Below are positions 24,517 to 34,037 of a DNA stretch of 64,000 nt, one piece after another. The DNA is from UBA7985 sp965661545. GTDB lineage: Bacteria; Pseudomonadota; Alphaproteobacteria; UBA7985. The notes under the pieces were generated by a model. That model saw nothing but the letters and a program-made list of their open reading frames with translations. It made no database searches and had not been told where the DNA came from. Where the stretch lies: the NCBI GenBank assembly GCA_965661545.1, contig CBFIEF010000009.1:1-64000 (forward strand), written 5' to 3'. Position numbers and translations under genes: made by a program. Each line of letters begins with the position of its first letter. The first letter of the stretch is position 1.

Positions 24517-26220
24517 ATGATGGCATCGACTGTATCCAAGCAAGTCATGTGGAACCGGCTGATTTCTGTTGTTGAAGAGCAGGCTCAAGCGCTGGTCCGA
24601 ACCGCCTTTTCAACCTCAGTCCGCGAAGCAGGCGACCTGTCCGCAGGCGTCTATGATGCACAGGGCCGCATGCTGGCGCAGGCTGTGACTGGCACGCCGG
24701 GGCACGTCAACGCGATGGCAGATGCCGTTCCACACTTCATGCGCCGCATTGGTGTGGAGACGATGAAGGAGGGCGACGTCTACATCACCAACGACCCATG
24801 GGAAGGAACGGGACACCTGCACGACATCACCGTGGTTACGCCCTCGTTCAAAGCTGGGGTGCTGGTGGGCTACTTTGCCTGTACCGCGCACATTGTTGAT
24901 ATTGGCGGGCGGGGTTTCGGGGCTGATGCGAACTCCATTTACGAGGAGGGGCTGTATATCCCCATCATGCGCTTTGCCGATCAGGGCGCGGTCGATGAAA
25001 CGCTCATGCGGATCATTCGTGGAAACGTGCGGGAGCCGGATCAGCTGGTCGGCGACGTGTACGCACTGGCAACCTGTAACGAGATTGGTCATCGCCGCCT
25101 GATTGAGATGATGAACGAGTTTGCGCTCGACGACCTCGGCGAGGTCTCAACGTTTATCCTCGAAAACTCTCGCCGGGCGACGTTGGAGAAAATCAACGCG
25201 CTGGCGCAGGGCGTCGCGCATGGGGCCATGACGATTGATGGTTACAGCAAGCCTGTCGATCTGCGGGTTCGGCTTGAGATCATGGAAGACCGCATTTTGG
25301 CAGACTTCGACGGCACGTCGGGTTTGGATGCCAAGGGGATTAACGTGCCGATGGTCTATACCAAGGCTTACACCTGCTACGCCATCAAGTGCGCCGTTGC
25401 ACCAGAGATCCCGAACAATGCGGCATCGCTGGCACCGTTTGAGGTTGTCGCGCCAGAGAACTCCATTGTTAACGCGGTTCACCCGGCTCCCGTCGCCCTG
25501 CGCCACGTGATCGGTCACATGGTGCCTGATACAGTGTACGAGGCCCTAGACCAGCTTTTGCCGCGCACGGTGCCGGCGCAGGGCGCAGGGACGCTGTGTA
25601 ACTTTCAGGTTTCGCTGCGCCCTCGGACGGATGCGCCAGCGCCAGAGCGCGCACGGCGGTCTGAGGTGCTGACGTTCAACTCCGGTGGTTCGGGGGCTCG
25701 GCCTAGCGTTGACGGGCTGAATGCGACGGCGTTTCCCAGTGGTGTGATGACCATGCCGGTTGAGGCGACTGAGCACGCCGGTCCGGTCATTATTTGGCGC
25801 AAAGAACTTCGCCCGGATAGCGGTGGTGTGGGGGAGTTCCGTGGTGGCCTTGGGCAATTCATGGAAGTCGGCGCGCAAGACGGTCACGAATTCGATTTCT
25901 CAGCCATGTTTGATCGCGTGGACCATCCCGCGCTGGGTCGTGTGGGCGGCGGGCAGGGTGCGCCAACCACTATCGCCCGGAGCGACGGTAGCGCGATGCG
26001 CGGCAAAGGGCGGCAGTACGTCCCCCACGGGCAGCGCGTTATGCTGGCCTTTCCCGGCGGTGGTGGTTACGGCGAAGCGAGTGCGCGAAATCGCGCACAT
26101 GTCCTGCGTGATTTGGTGCGTGGGTACATTAGCGCGCAGTCAGCGCGCGATGAATACGGCCTGAGTGATGAAGAAATCGGCAAAGCCTTCGACCAAGCTC
26201 GCCTCGGTCAGGATATTTGA
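24517..26220 (+). CDS. hyuB: Hydantoinase/oxoprolinase family protein, subunit B
   Basis: A 567-residue HyuB protein, partner of hyuA, starting one base after its stop codon. Family stretches include NDPWEGTGHLHDITVV near residue 89, CTAHIVDIGGRGFGAD near 125, LRHVIGHMVPDTVYEAL near 330 and the glycine-rich LAFPGGGGYGEA near residue 510. With HyuA it forms an ATP-dependent amidohydrolase acting on cyclic ureides or lactams in the cytoplasm. Substrate not determined. Confidence 0.82.
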   Translation: MMASTVSKQVMWNRLISVVEEQAQALVRTAFSTSVREAGDLSAGVYDAQGRMLAQAVTGTPGHVNAMADAVPHFMRRIGVETMKEGDVYITNDPWEGTGHLHDITVVTPSFKAGVLVGYFACTAHIVDIGGRGFGADANSIYEEGLYIPIMRFADQGAVDETLMRIIRGNVREPDQLVGDVYALATCNEIGHRRLIEMMNEFALDDLGEVSTFILENSRRATLEKINALAQGVAHGAMTIDGYSKPVDLRVRLEIMEDRILADFDGTSGLDAKGINVPMVYTKAYTCYAIKCAVAPEIPNNAASLAPFEVVAPENSIVNAVHPAPVALRHVIGHMVPDTVYEALDQLLPRTVPAQGAGTLCNFQVSLRPRTDAPAPERARRSEVLTFNSGGSGARPSVDGLNATAFPSGVMTMPVEATEHAGPVIIWRKELRPDSGGVGEFRGGLGQFMEVGAQDGHEFDFSAMFDRVDHPALGRVGGGQGAPTTIARSDGSAMRGKGRQYVPHGQRVMLAFPGGGGYGEASARNRAHVLRDLVRGYISAQSARDEYGLSDEEIGKAFDQARLGQDI

Positions 26221-26329
26221 TTAAGACAAAGCCATTCCCCCAACCTGGAGAATCACAAGGCTTGCTCAATGAGGACTTAAGCACCACTCTGCTTACCTAG
26301 TGGCATTGCATTACTAGTGGGGTTAGTCC

Positions 26330-28741
26330 GTGCATCCGATCGATTTTGCAGAACAAGCGCGCGTCTTGGTCCGGCAGATGACCCAGCAAGAGCGGGTCAG
26401 CGTGCTGTCCGGTTCTACGTTTTGGGATCTGCAGCCAGTTGACCGACTTGGCTTGGACACGATTAAGGTTTCCGACGGCCCCCACGGCATGCGGAGGCAG
26501 GATACCTCGCAAGGGACTGTGCTGGGGCTGACAGACAGCCTGCCTGCGACGTGTTTTCCCACTTCAGTGACAATGGCTTCATCATGGGATGACGCGCTGG
26601 TTCGCGACGTTGGCGAGGCCATCGCGGTCGAGGCCAAAGCACAGGGGGTTTCGATCGTTCTGGGGCCGGGAGTAAACATCAAGCGCAGTCCTTTGTGCGG
26701 GCGGAACTTCGAGTATTTCTCGGAAGACCCGTTTTTGTCTGGACGTTTGGCCGTGGCCTTTATCAACGGAGTGCAGGCGCAGGGGATTGGAACATCGATC
26801 AAGCACTTTGCGGTCAACAACCAAGAAGACAACCGCATGGTGATTGATACTCTCGTCGATGAGCGCACCATGCGTGAGATTTACTTTCCGGCCTTTGAGA
26901 TGGCCGTAAAGCAGTCGCAGCCGTGGACGGTCATGCACGCCTATAACCGGGTCAACGGTGTCTATTGCGGTGAGAACCGCTGGCTTCTGGACCAAGTGCT
27001 GCGACAGGAATGGGGTTTTGAGGGCTTGCTGGTCAGCGACTGGGGCGCAACCAACAGCCGGGCTCATGCGGTTCGGGCGGGTATGGATTTGGAAATGCCC
27101 AGCAGCGGTGGAGCGCACGATGGCAAGCTGCTGGCCGGTTTGAAAAGTGGTGCCATTCCGCAGGTCGATTTGGACCGCTGCGCGCATCGGGTGGTGGAGC
27201 TGACCCTCGCCGGAAACGCGACAAAAGCCTCGGGTGAGATCGACTTTGATGCGCACGAAGCGATGGCACAGCGTGCTGCGGCGGAAGGCGCGGTCTTGCT
27301 CAAGAACTACCGCGCACTCTTGCCGTTCAATCCAAAAAAGAAATTAGCCGTTATTGGCGGGTTTGCGGAGAAACCAAGGTTCCAGGGCGCCGGCTCGTCA
27401 CAGGTCAATTCGGCTAAAGTCGATACGCCCTTGGACCGGATCCGCGCTTATGTCGAGGAACGGGGCGGAAGAGTTACGTATGCGCAAGGCTTTGATCCTG
27501 ATCTGGCAACAGCCGACCCTGCACTGATCGCTGAAGCGGTCGAGGTCGCGGCTCAGGCTGATATTGTGTTGGTGCTGGGCGGCTTACCGGCGCTGTTCGA
27601 ATCTGAGGGTTTTGACCGGACCCATCTGGATATGCCCGATCAGATTAACCAGCTGATCTCGGCGGTCGCAGCGGCGAATACTCGAACCGCTGTCGCGCTG
27701 AGCAACGGCAGCCCGGTGACCATGCCTTGGCTCGATGAAGTGCGCGCGGTATTGGAGCTGTACCTGACCGGACAGGCGGGTGCGGGGGCCCTGACGGATC
27801 TTGTCTTTGGGGAGGTGTGTCCGAGCGGCAAACTGGCAGAGACTTTCCCCTTGGAACTGGATCACGTTCCGGCGCAAGTGGACTTTGGCGAAACCGCCCG
27901 CCGCGTGGTTTACCGCGAGGGGCTGAACGTCGGTTATCGATACTTTACGACCTACGACAAGCCGGTGCTGTTCCCCTTTGGCTTCGGACTGAGCTACACC
28001 CGTTTTGGTTACGGCAAGGCTAAGCTGGATGTGCCTGCGGCTGATTTGTCCAAGCCCGTGCGCGTTACTGTGCCCATCACCAACAAAGGCAAGGTTGCGG
28101 GCGCAGAGATTGTGCAGGTCTACGTGCGCCAGCGTGGCGCAAGCGTTTTCCGGCCAGACCGTGAACTCAAGGGCTACGCTAAGGTCCGCTTGGCGCCTGG
28201 TGAAACCAGCGAAGTCGTGATCGAGCTCGATAAGCGCGCCTTTTCATTCTGGGACAACGACGCGAAAAAGTGGCGGGTGGAGCCGACCGAATTCGATATT
28301 TTGATCGGCGAATCAGCCACAACCATTCACCGCACCCTGTCATTCACCGCGCAGGGGGATGATGGATACAACATGCGGGAAGCGTTTAGCGCTGTTCAGC
28401 CAGTGACCATGGATGAGGCACAGCTTAGCGCTCTGGGCCTGACGGTTACGCCTGTGGAAAGCAGTCGGCCCTTTCATCGCAACTCCACCTTGTCCGACAT
28501 TCGCAATCATTGGCTGGGGAAGCGGGTTTACGCTCAAGCGCAAACGCAGATGCGGGCGATCCTCAATCCTGATGATAATCCAGTGCTGGAGAAAATGGGT
28601 GAATCGTTCCTAAACCATTTGCCCCTGCGCACGTTGCAAACCATGAGCCAAGGCGCGCTGACGGACAGTCGTCTGGATACGATGATTGCTGTCATGAACG
28701 GTCATTGGATCAAGGTTCTGAGAGGTTTTTTGAAGCGTTAA
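26330..28741 (+). CDS. Glycoside hydrolase family 3 (beta-glucosidase-like)
   Basis: An 803-residue GH3 enzyme. The N-terminal barrel has GPGVNIKRSPLCGRNFEYFS near residue 120, the KHFAVNNQEDNR substrate motif near 162 and the nucleophile Asp237 in LLVSDWGATN. The C-terminal sandwich domain and the fibronectin III-like domain (FPFGFGLSYTRF onward) are present. It has no signal peptide, so it acts inside the cell on an imported glycoside. It starts with GTG at 26330. It stands alone between hyuB and a TRAP transporter, with a palindrome between it and the transporter, so it is probably not part of the transporter operon. Confidence 0.85.
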   Translation: MHPIDFAEQARVLVRQMTQQERVSVLSGSTFWDLQPVDRLGLDTIKVSDGPHGMRRQDTSQGTVLGLTDSLPATCFPTSVTMASSWDDALVRDVGEAIAVEAKAQGVSIVLGPGVNIKRSPLCGRNFEYFSEDPFLSGRLAVAFINGVQAQGIGTSIKHFAVNNQEDNRMVIDTLVDERTMREIYFPAFEMAVKQSQPWTVMHAYNRVNGVYCGENRWLLDQVLRQEWGFEGLLVSDWGATNSRAHAVRAGMDLEMPSSGGAHDGKLLAGLKSGAIPQVDLDRCAHRVVELTLAGNATKASGEIDFDAHEAMAQRAAAEGAVLLKNYRALLPFNPKKKLAVIGGFAEKPRFQGAGSSQVNSAKVDTPLDRIRAYVEERGGRVTYAQGFDPDLATADPALIAEAVEVAAQADIVLVLGGLPALFESEGFDRTHLDMPDQINQLISAVAAANTRTAVALSNGSPVTMPWLDEVRAVLELYLTGQAGAGALTDLVFGEVCPSGKLAETFPLELDHVPAQVDFGETARRVVYREGLNVGYRYFTTYDKPVLFPFGFGLSYTRFGYGKAKLDVPAADLSKPVRVTVPITNKGKVAGAEIVQVYVRQRGASVFRPDRELKGYAKVRLAPGETSEVVIELDKRAFSFWDNDAKKWRVEPTEFDILIGESATTIHRTLSFTAQGDDGYNMREAFSAVQPVTMDEAQLSALGLTVTPVESSRPFHRNSTLSDIRNHWLGKRVYAQAQTQMRAILNPDDNPVLEKMGESFLNHLPLRTLQTMSQGALTDSRLDTMIAVMNGHWIKVLRGFLKR

Positions 28742-28773
28742 GTCTTTGGTTGACTTCTCAACCAATTATCGTG

Positions 28774-28793
28774 AAACGTGACATATCACGTTT
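28774..28793. promoter_or_regulatory. Palindromic operator before the TRAP transporter
   Basis: AAACGTGACATATCACGTTT is a perfect palindrome with 8-bp arms around CATA, 39 bp before the TRAP gene start. Its centre GTGACATATCACG shares 11 of 13 positions with TTGACATGTCACG at the start of the MarR gene downstream (32041-32053). It is a likely MarR operator. Confidence 0.55.
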
Positions 28794-28831
28794 GTGACCG
28801 GTAAACGGAACTGTGCCATGGGGAGGTGGTA

Positions 28832-30955
28832 TTGAACGCTGAGAAGCCTAGAATTTCGGATAGAGTTGCAGATGTTCTCGCAGCACTGTTTGTCGTCTTT
28901 ATTCTCCTTTTCGCGGCTCAAGGCCCTCTGCAGGAACTTACTAAAACCGTCATCCCCGCGCTGACCCCCGAGTGGGAAGAGCTTTCCAAGCGCGCGAAAC
29001 GCGTCGCGCTGAAAGAAGGCTTAATCGGCGGCACCTTCCAGTTCCTGAAAGTAAACTTCTTCTCGAAAACAGCCGTTTTCCTCGGCGTTCCTTTGTTGGC
29101 GTCTTTAGTGATCGTTGCGTTGACCTCGCGCAACCGCGAAGGTCGGGTGTCGGAGCCGGTTCGTTGGGCTTTGGCCGGCGCGTCGCTGCTTCTGTTAGGG
29201 TTTTGGTTTCTTCAGGTCTACACACGGGATTCGTCCCAAGTGGTTGAGCCTGAGCGGTGGGACATGCTGTTGTTTCCGGCGGCGATGCTGCTGGTGTTGT
29301 TCTTTACACTGCGAGAATACGGCTGGTTCATTGTCTCGTTCGGGATATTCTGGATCGCCTACTTGTTCTTCAAGGGGTATCTCCCTGACTGGTTGCCAAT
29401 CTTTGGTAAGGGCGCCGCTAGCAATACCTTCGCGCAAAACTACTCGTTCGCAGTTCAGGCATTTTGGGTTGATACCGGTGGTGTTTTTGGCCAACCGCTG
29501 CAGGTGGTGTCCCGCAACGTTCTGATCTTTATCGTTTTTGGTGCTGTGCTGATGGCCAGTGGTGCGGGTGACTTACTGCTCAAGATTGCCAACCGTTTGA
29601 CCGGCGGCATGATCGGCGGTGCGGCCCATGCTGCTGTGGCCAGTTCCGCCATGTTTGGCACGTTGTCTGGCGCGGCGATCTCCAACGTGGTCTCAACCGG
29701 TGTGATGACCATTCCGGTGATTAAACGCTCAGGGTTCAAGCCGTCGTTTGCGGGTGCTGTCGAAGCGTCAGCGTCAACCGGTGGTCAAGTCATGCCGCCG
29801 GTCATGGGCGTCGTTGCGTTCTTTGTCGCAGCAGAGATTGGCCTCGATTATCGTTTTATCATGATCGCTGCTATCACGCCGGCGGTGTTCTATTACCTCG
29901 GTGTGTTCCTGACTGTGTACTTCGAAGCCCGTAAGTCGGGCATTGGTCCACTGCCAGCCGATCAGCGCCCCGGATTGAGTCGAGACGAAGGCCTGAAAAC
30001 CCTCGTTTTCATCATTCCCTTGGGCGTGCTGACCTACTTCCTGTTTTCACAGCCATCGGTGCCGAAGGCAGGCTTCTACGGGTTCCTTGCCGCCCTCGTC
30101 ATGGCGATCATTCTGTTCCCGCGGTTCCGAACGTTCAAGGGGATCTTCACCGCTTTCGCCGAGGCGGGAAAGATGTCGGCCAAGATCATCATTATCGTCG
30201 CCATGATTGGCCTGATCATCGGGCTGCTTTCGCTCTCAGGATTTACGGGCCGCCTTGCGCTGTTCCTGACCGAGATCGCCAATGGGCCTCTGTTCTTTGT
30301 CCTCATTATCGTTGGCCTCGGTGCGATTGTACTGGGCATGGGGCTACCGCCGGGTGCAACGTACTTTATCATCGTGATTGCGCTGTCTTCAGGGATTGAT
30401 ACAGTCGTTCTAGCGCCGCTGAGCCTGCACCTTTTCGTGGTCTTCTTCGCGGTGATGAGTACAGTCACGCCGCCGGTCGCGCTGGCCGCTTTTGCTGCGG
30501 CACCGATAGCCGGGGCGGACCCGATAAAGACCGGTTGGCAAGCCTCTCGGCTGTCAGTCGCCGGGTTCCTGATTCCCTTCGTCTTCGTATATCACCCCGC
30601 CGTTCTTTATAAGCTGCAAGTGGTGTTCGAATGGATGAGCGGGGAGGTGGTGAAGAGTAAGGCGATGATCGACCTCAGTACCGTGAGTTGGTTTGATTAC
30701 GGCTGGATCCTCGTGGCGTTTAGTGTTGCCATGTGGCTGATCGCTTCCGGCCTCATTGGTTTTGAACGCAACCAACTGCGCACGCTTGAGCGGATCGCGC
30801 GGGTGGTTGTCGGTCTCGCGCTGTTGGTTCCGAATGTGTGGATCTGTGGTCCAGCGCTGATTATCGCGGTCGCCCTTATCGTGGCGCATCGCTATTTAGG
30901 GGGTACGCCCCCTAGCTTTGACCAAGGTGTCAGAGCCACTACGACGTTGACTTAA
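28832..30955 (+). CDS. TRAP transporter fused permease (4TM-12TM)
   Basis: A protein of about 707 residues fusing the small DctQ-like and large DctM-like subunits, as usual for TAXI-type TRAP systems. Many hydrophobic segments are visible throughout. The large subunit motif GGMIGGAAHAAVASSAMFG and GLGAIVLGMGLPPGATYFI belong to the DctM family. TTG at 28832 is chosen because GGAGGT (28822-28827) lies 5 nt upstream; a GTG at 28826 overlaps that site. It takes up a substrate with the sodium gradient together with the binding protein that starts 22 bp downstream. Confidence 0.85.
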   Translation: MNAEKPRISDRVADVLAALFVVFILLFAAQGPLQELTKTVIPALTPEWEELSKRAKRVALKEGLIGGTFQFLKVNFFSKTAVFLGVPLLASLVIVALTSRNREGRVSEPVRWALAGASLLLLGFWFLQVYTRDSSQVVEPERWDMLLFPAAMLLVLFFTLREYGWFIVSFGIFWIAYLFFKGYLPDWLPIFGKGAASNTFAQNYSFAVQAFWVDTGGVFGQPLQVVSRNVLIFIVFGAVLMASGAGDLLLKIANRLTGGMIGGAAHAAVASSAMFGTLSGAAISNVVSTGVMTIPVIKRSGFKPSFAGAVEASASTGGQVMPPVMGVVAFFVAAEIGLDYRFIMIAAITPAVFYYLGVFLTVYFEARKSGIGPLPADQRPGLSRDEGLKTLVFIIPLGVLTYFLFSQPSVPKAGFYGFLAALVMAIILFPRFRTFKGIFTAFAEAGKMSAKIIIIVAMIGLIIGLLSLSGFTGRLALFLTEIANGPLFFVLIIVGLGAIVLGMGLPPGATYFIIVIALSSGIDTVVLAPLSLHLFVVFFAVMSTVTPPVALAAFAAAPIAGADPIKTGWQASRLSVAGFLIPFVFVYHPAVLYKLQVVFEWMSGEVVKSKAMIDLSTVSWFDYGWILVAFSVAMWLIASGLIGFERNQLRTLERIARVVVGLALLVPNVWICGPALIIAVALIVAHRYLGGTPPSFDQGVRATTTLT

Positions 30956-30977
30956 CGCACCATCTTGGGAGGAAAAA

Positions 30978-31949
30978 ATGCGTAAGTTTATTCTGGCAAC
31001 CGCTGCACTGGTTGCAACCACCTCAGCCGCACAAGCTGAAGACTTGAAGATGGCCACGCTGCCATCGAACCTGCCGCAGGCTGTCGTCATGGCAACCTTC
31101 GCTAACATCGTTTCATCACAGCTCGATGACGTGAACATCGAAATCGCCGCTGGCGGTGCTGCGACCGCACACATGATGGAAGTGGGCCGAGGCAACCTAG
31201 ACATGTCCATGACATCACCGGTTGTGTGGAACCTGATGAAGGGCGGCAAGGCGATGTATTCCAAGCAGGAAGAAGCGCCAACGCTCGCGGACAGCGTACA
31301 GCTGCTCATGTGGTTCCCTTACGGTCAGTACCACTTCGCCGTGCGCGCAGACTCTGATATCCAGACCCTCGACGACCTCGAAGGCGCGTCTGTCTTTCTC
31401 GGCCCAACAGGTGGCGGTGCATGGAATGCGGCTTACGGTTGGGTGAAGGCCACGACGGGGCTCGACGCGAAGGAAGGCGATTTTGAAGCCATCGACGCCA
31501 ACTGGACCACCGGTTACCAGTCCTTCCTAGACGGCACGATCGACATGTACGTTACCGGTTGTATCGATCCGTGCGGTCCATTCCTGCAGATCACCGAGAC
31601 GGAATCCATCCGCTTCGTTGGTCCTGAGGATTCCACCGGTGAAGCTGTTGAGAAGTACTTGGGCAAGTTCCGCTACCGCGACGCAATCCCGGCTGGTGCC
31701 TACAACAACCAAGCCAACGACAGCGAAGTGATTTCCTTGAACACCGCTGTTGGTATCGCTGTAAACTCGAACGTTTCCGAGGACACAGTTTACGAGATCA
31801 CACGGGCGTTCTGGGAGAACATCGATCAGGTGACCTCTGAGGCACCATGGGCTGAGTCCTTGAGCCTTGAGTACGCAGCAACTCCGCAGGGTGGCATTAC
31901 GTTCCACCCGGGTGCGGCACGCGTCTACATGGAAGCCGGCGTCCTCTAA
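30978..31949 (+). CDS. TAXI-family TRAP transporter solute-binding protein
   Basis: A 323-residue periplasmic binding protein. It has a signal peptide (MRKFILATAALVATTSAAQA, cleavage expected after residue 20). The mature part shows the TAXI-family pattern IEIAAGGAATAHMMEVGRGN and a glycine-rich LGPTGGGAWNAA loop near residue 142. It delivers solute to the fused permease encoded just upstream. It is followed by a strong terminator. Because the next operon degrades aromatic ring-cleavage products, an aromatic or tricarboxylic acid substrate is suggested, but not shown. Confidence 0.85.
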   Translation: MRKFILATAALVATTSAAQAEDLKMATLPSNLPQAVVMATFANIVSSQLDDVNIEIAAGGAATAHMMEVGRGNLDMSMTSPVVWNLMKGGKAMYSKQEEAPTLADSVQLLMWFPYGQYHFAVRADSDIQTLDDLEGASVFLGPTGGGAWNAAYGWVKATTGLDAKEGDFEAIDANWTTGYQSFLDGTIDMYVTGCIDPCGPFLQITETESIRFVGPEDSTGEAVEKYLGKFRYRDAIPAGAYNNQANDSEVISLNTAVGIAVNSNVSEDTVYEITRAFWENIDQVTSEAPWAESLSLEYAATPQGGITFHPGAARVYMEAGVL

Positions 31950-31977
31950 GCTTTGATCCGTCGATCAACGCAACGCG

Positions 31978-32010
31978 AAAAAGGGCTGCCCCAACCGGGC
32001 GGCCCTTTTT
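31978..32010 (+). terminator. Terminator after the TRAP operon
   Basis: A-rich 31978-31982 is followed by GGGCTGCCC (31983-31991), a five-base loop and GGGCGGCCC (31997-32005) with a T-run (32006-32010). This is a classic strong rho-independent terminator 28 bp after the binding-protein stop. Confidence 0.9.
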
Positions 32011-32041
32011 TATGCGTAACGGAGCCGGGACGCTTATATGT

Positions 32042-32051
32042 TGACATGTCA
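32042..32051. promoter_or_regulatory. Palindrome at the MarR start, like the TRAP operator
   Basis: TGACATGTCA is a perfect 10-bp palindrome that overlaps the first possible MarR start codon. The wider TTGACATGTCACG resembles the centre of the palindrome at 28774-28793, which suggests autoregulation by the MarR protein. Confidence 0.4.
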
Positions 32052-32612
32052 CGCAAAATGGCAGACTCCAAAACCATGACAGAACAAATCTCCGCCGGAC
32101 TGATCAAAGGCAAAGTGATCGAGCAGCGCGCCAAGTTGCGCCGGAACCTCGTGAGCCGCCTGTTTCGCTTGGGCAACGCCGTCCAGACGCAGACCCAACA
32201 GCTCCTGGCCCTGACCTCAGACCTGAGCGTCGTCCAGTTCCGCATCCTGCTGCGCCTGCGCCAAGCGGGAACACAGAACGTGCAGGGCATCTCCGAACTG
32301 TTGGGGGCCAACCGCTCGTTGGTGAGCCGCGCCTTGCCGGACTTACGCGATCAAGGATGGGTGACACTGATCAAGAGCGAAGAGGACAAGCGGCAGATCT
32401 TTGTCCGCCTGACCGACGCCGGACAGCGGGTGGTGGATGAGCATTACAGCCCCTTGCGCGCCCGGTCCGAGGCCATGCGCAACGCCTTCACCGACGAAGA
32501 ATTCGAGCAGCTGGTCGACTACCTTGACCGGCTCGACGCCGTTACATCCTCACCCACCGGCGATTTTGTGTTGGGAGATGATTTTGAAGACATGGGAGAG
32601 ACTTATGAGTGA
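32046..32612 (+). CDS. MarR-family regulator of the ring-fission operon
   Basis: A protein of about 188 residues with a winged helix typical of MarR: LSVVQFRILLRLRQAG, then NVQGISELLGANRSLVSRAL and the wing DKRQIFVRLTDAG. It is first in the galB-galC-galD-ligI run and overlaps galB by 8 bp, so both are translated together. Start choice is uncertain: ATG 32046 lies within a 10-bp palindrome and has no clear ribosome site; ATG 32058 and 32076 are alternatives. It probably binds an aromatic acid or pathway intermediate and controls its own operon and the TRAP genes. Confidence 0.8.
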   Translation: MSRKMADSKTMTEQISAGLIKGKVIEQRAKLRRNLVSRLFRLGNAVQTQTQQLLALTSDLSVVQFRILLRLRQAGTQNVQGISELLGANRSLVSRALPDLRDQGWVTLIKSEEDKRQIFVRLTDAGQRVVDEHYSPLRARSEAMRNAFTDEEFEQLVDYLDRLDAVTSSPTGDFVLGDDFEDMGETYE

Positions 32613-33339
32613 CAAGAAAACCGCGCTAGTGATCAGCGCGCATGCGGCTGATTTCGTGTGGCGGTGCGGTGGCTCGATCGCCCTGCATGCCGAGCTGGGC
32701 TACGAGGTGACCATCGTGTGCCTGTCCTTTGGTGAGCGTGGGGAGAGCGCGAAGCTGTGGAAGCAAGAGGGGATGGACCTGCATACAGTCAAAGATGCCC
32801 GCCGCGCCGAAGCCAAAGCCGCAGCAGAGGCCCTTGGCGCGCACGAGATGATCGCGATGGACCTCGGTGACTACCCGCTGGAGCTTTCACGTGAGAACAA
32901 GAACGACCTCGTCGAACTCATCCGTCGCGTCCAGCCTGTGTTTATGATGAGTCACTCCAAGTACGACCCCTATAACACCGACCACATGTACACCACGCAA
33001 GTCGCGCTGGAGTGCCGCATGATTGCACAGGCTTGGGGCCACAACCCCGGTGAGACAGTACTGGGCGCACCGCAGCTCTACCTGTTCGAACCCCACCAGA
33101 CCGAGCAAATGGGCTGGAAGCCGGACACCTTCCTCGACATCACGCCCGTATGGGACAAGAAACGTGCGGCGATGGAGTGCATGGATGGGCAAGTCCACCT
33201 GTGGGACTACTACACCCGCGTCGCACAGCAGCGCGCCAACCACTTCAAGCGCAACTCCGGCGGCATGTCCGGTGGGCGCGATTGCAAGTACGCGGAAGGC
33301 TTCGAGAGCATCTTCCCGCGTACCGTTGACGAACTCTAA
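32605..33339 (+). CDS. galB: 4-oxalomesaconate hydratase (PIG-L/LmbE family)
   Basis: A 244-residue zinc-dependent LmbE-fold protein like GalB of gallate degradation, which hydrates 4-oxalomesaconate to 4-carboxy-4-hydroxy-2-oxoadipate. The metal motif region is VISAHAADFVWRCGGS near residue 9, with CLSFGERGESAKLW near 40 and a later histidine in NTDHMYTTQV. The AH-x-AD variant in place of HPDD is usual in GalB. ATG at 32605 overlaps the MarR gene. The three following genes complete conversion to pyruvate and oxaloacetate, which supports this function over a deacetylase role. Confidence 0.85.
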   Translation: MSDKKTALVISAHAADFVWRCGGSIALHAELGYEVTIVCLSFGERGESAKLWKQEGMDLHTVKDARRAEAKAAAEALGAHEMIAMDLGDYPLELSRENKNDLVELIRRVQPVFMMSHSKYDPYNTDHMYTTQVALECRMIAQAWGHNPGETVLGAPQLYLFEPHQTEQMGWKPDTFLDITPVWDKKRAAMECMDGQVHLWDYYTRVAQQRANHFKRNSGGMSGGRDCKYAEGFESIFPRTVDEL

Positions 33340-33362
33340 ACCCCATAGCGCGGAGCAGAATC

Positions 33363-34037
33363 ATGGCCAATGTTGTTGTTCAGAACATCGACCGCACGCC
33401 GCTGGATCTTGTCGACGGGCTGGCGCAGGCGGGGGTCTCCACCGTCCATGAAGCGCAAGGCCGGATCGGCTATCTCAGCAACAGCTTGCGGCCCATCTAC
33501 ACCGGTGCACGCGTGGCGGGGACGGCGGTCACGGTCAGCATTCCCCCCTGCGACAACTGGATGATCCACGTGGCGGTGGAGCAGTGTCAGCCCGGCGACA
33601 TCCTCGTGGTCGCACCCACGTCACCGTCCGACGCCGGGTACTTTGGCGACCTGTTGGCGACGTCGCTGATGAGCCGGGGCGTGCGCGGTTTGGTGATCGA
33701 GGCGGGGGTGCGCGACATTCGCGACTTGACCGAGATGGGCTTCCCCGTGTGGTCCAAGTACGTCTCCGCAACCGGCACGGTCAAAGAAACATTGGGCAGC
33801 GTCAACGTCCCCATCGTGTGTGGTGGACAGGCGATTAACCCCGGCGACACCATCGTTGCCGACGACGACGGCGTCTGTGTCGTCCGTCGCGCAGACGCCG
33901 CAGCTGTGCTGGAAAAGGCTCAGGCGCGGGAGGCGAACGAGACCGGCAAGCGCGCCCGGTTTGAGGCTGGAGAGCTCGGCCTGGACGTCTATGACATGCG
34001 CGCCCGGTTGGCGGCCAAGGGGCTGAAGTATGTCTGA
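33363..34037 (+). CDS. galC: 4-carboxy-4-hydroxy-2-oxoadipate aldolase (RraA-like fold)
   Basis: A 224-residue HMG/CHA aldolase (LigK/GalC) that splits 4-carboxy-4-hydroxy-2-oxoadipate into pyruvate and oxaloacetate using a divalent metal. Visible family features are VSTVHEAQGRIGYL near residue 24, the GDLLATSLMSRGVRGLVIEAGVRD stretch split around residues 95-118 (containing the Arg-Asp active-site pair) and DTIVADDDGVCVV near residue 160. It overlaps galD by 8 bp. Confidence 0.85.
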   Translation: MANVVVQNIDRTPLDLVDGLAQAGVSTVHEAQGRIGYLSNSLRPIYTGARVAGTAVTVSIPPCDNWMIHVAVEQCQPGDILVVAPTSPSDAGYFGDLLATSLMSRGVRGLVIEAGVRDIRDLTEMGFPVWSKYVSATGTVKETLGSVNVPIVCGGQAINPGDTIVADDDGVCVVRRADAAAVLEKAQAREANETGKRARFEAGELGLDVYDMRARLAAKGLKYV

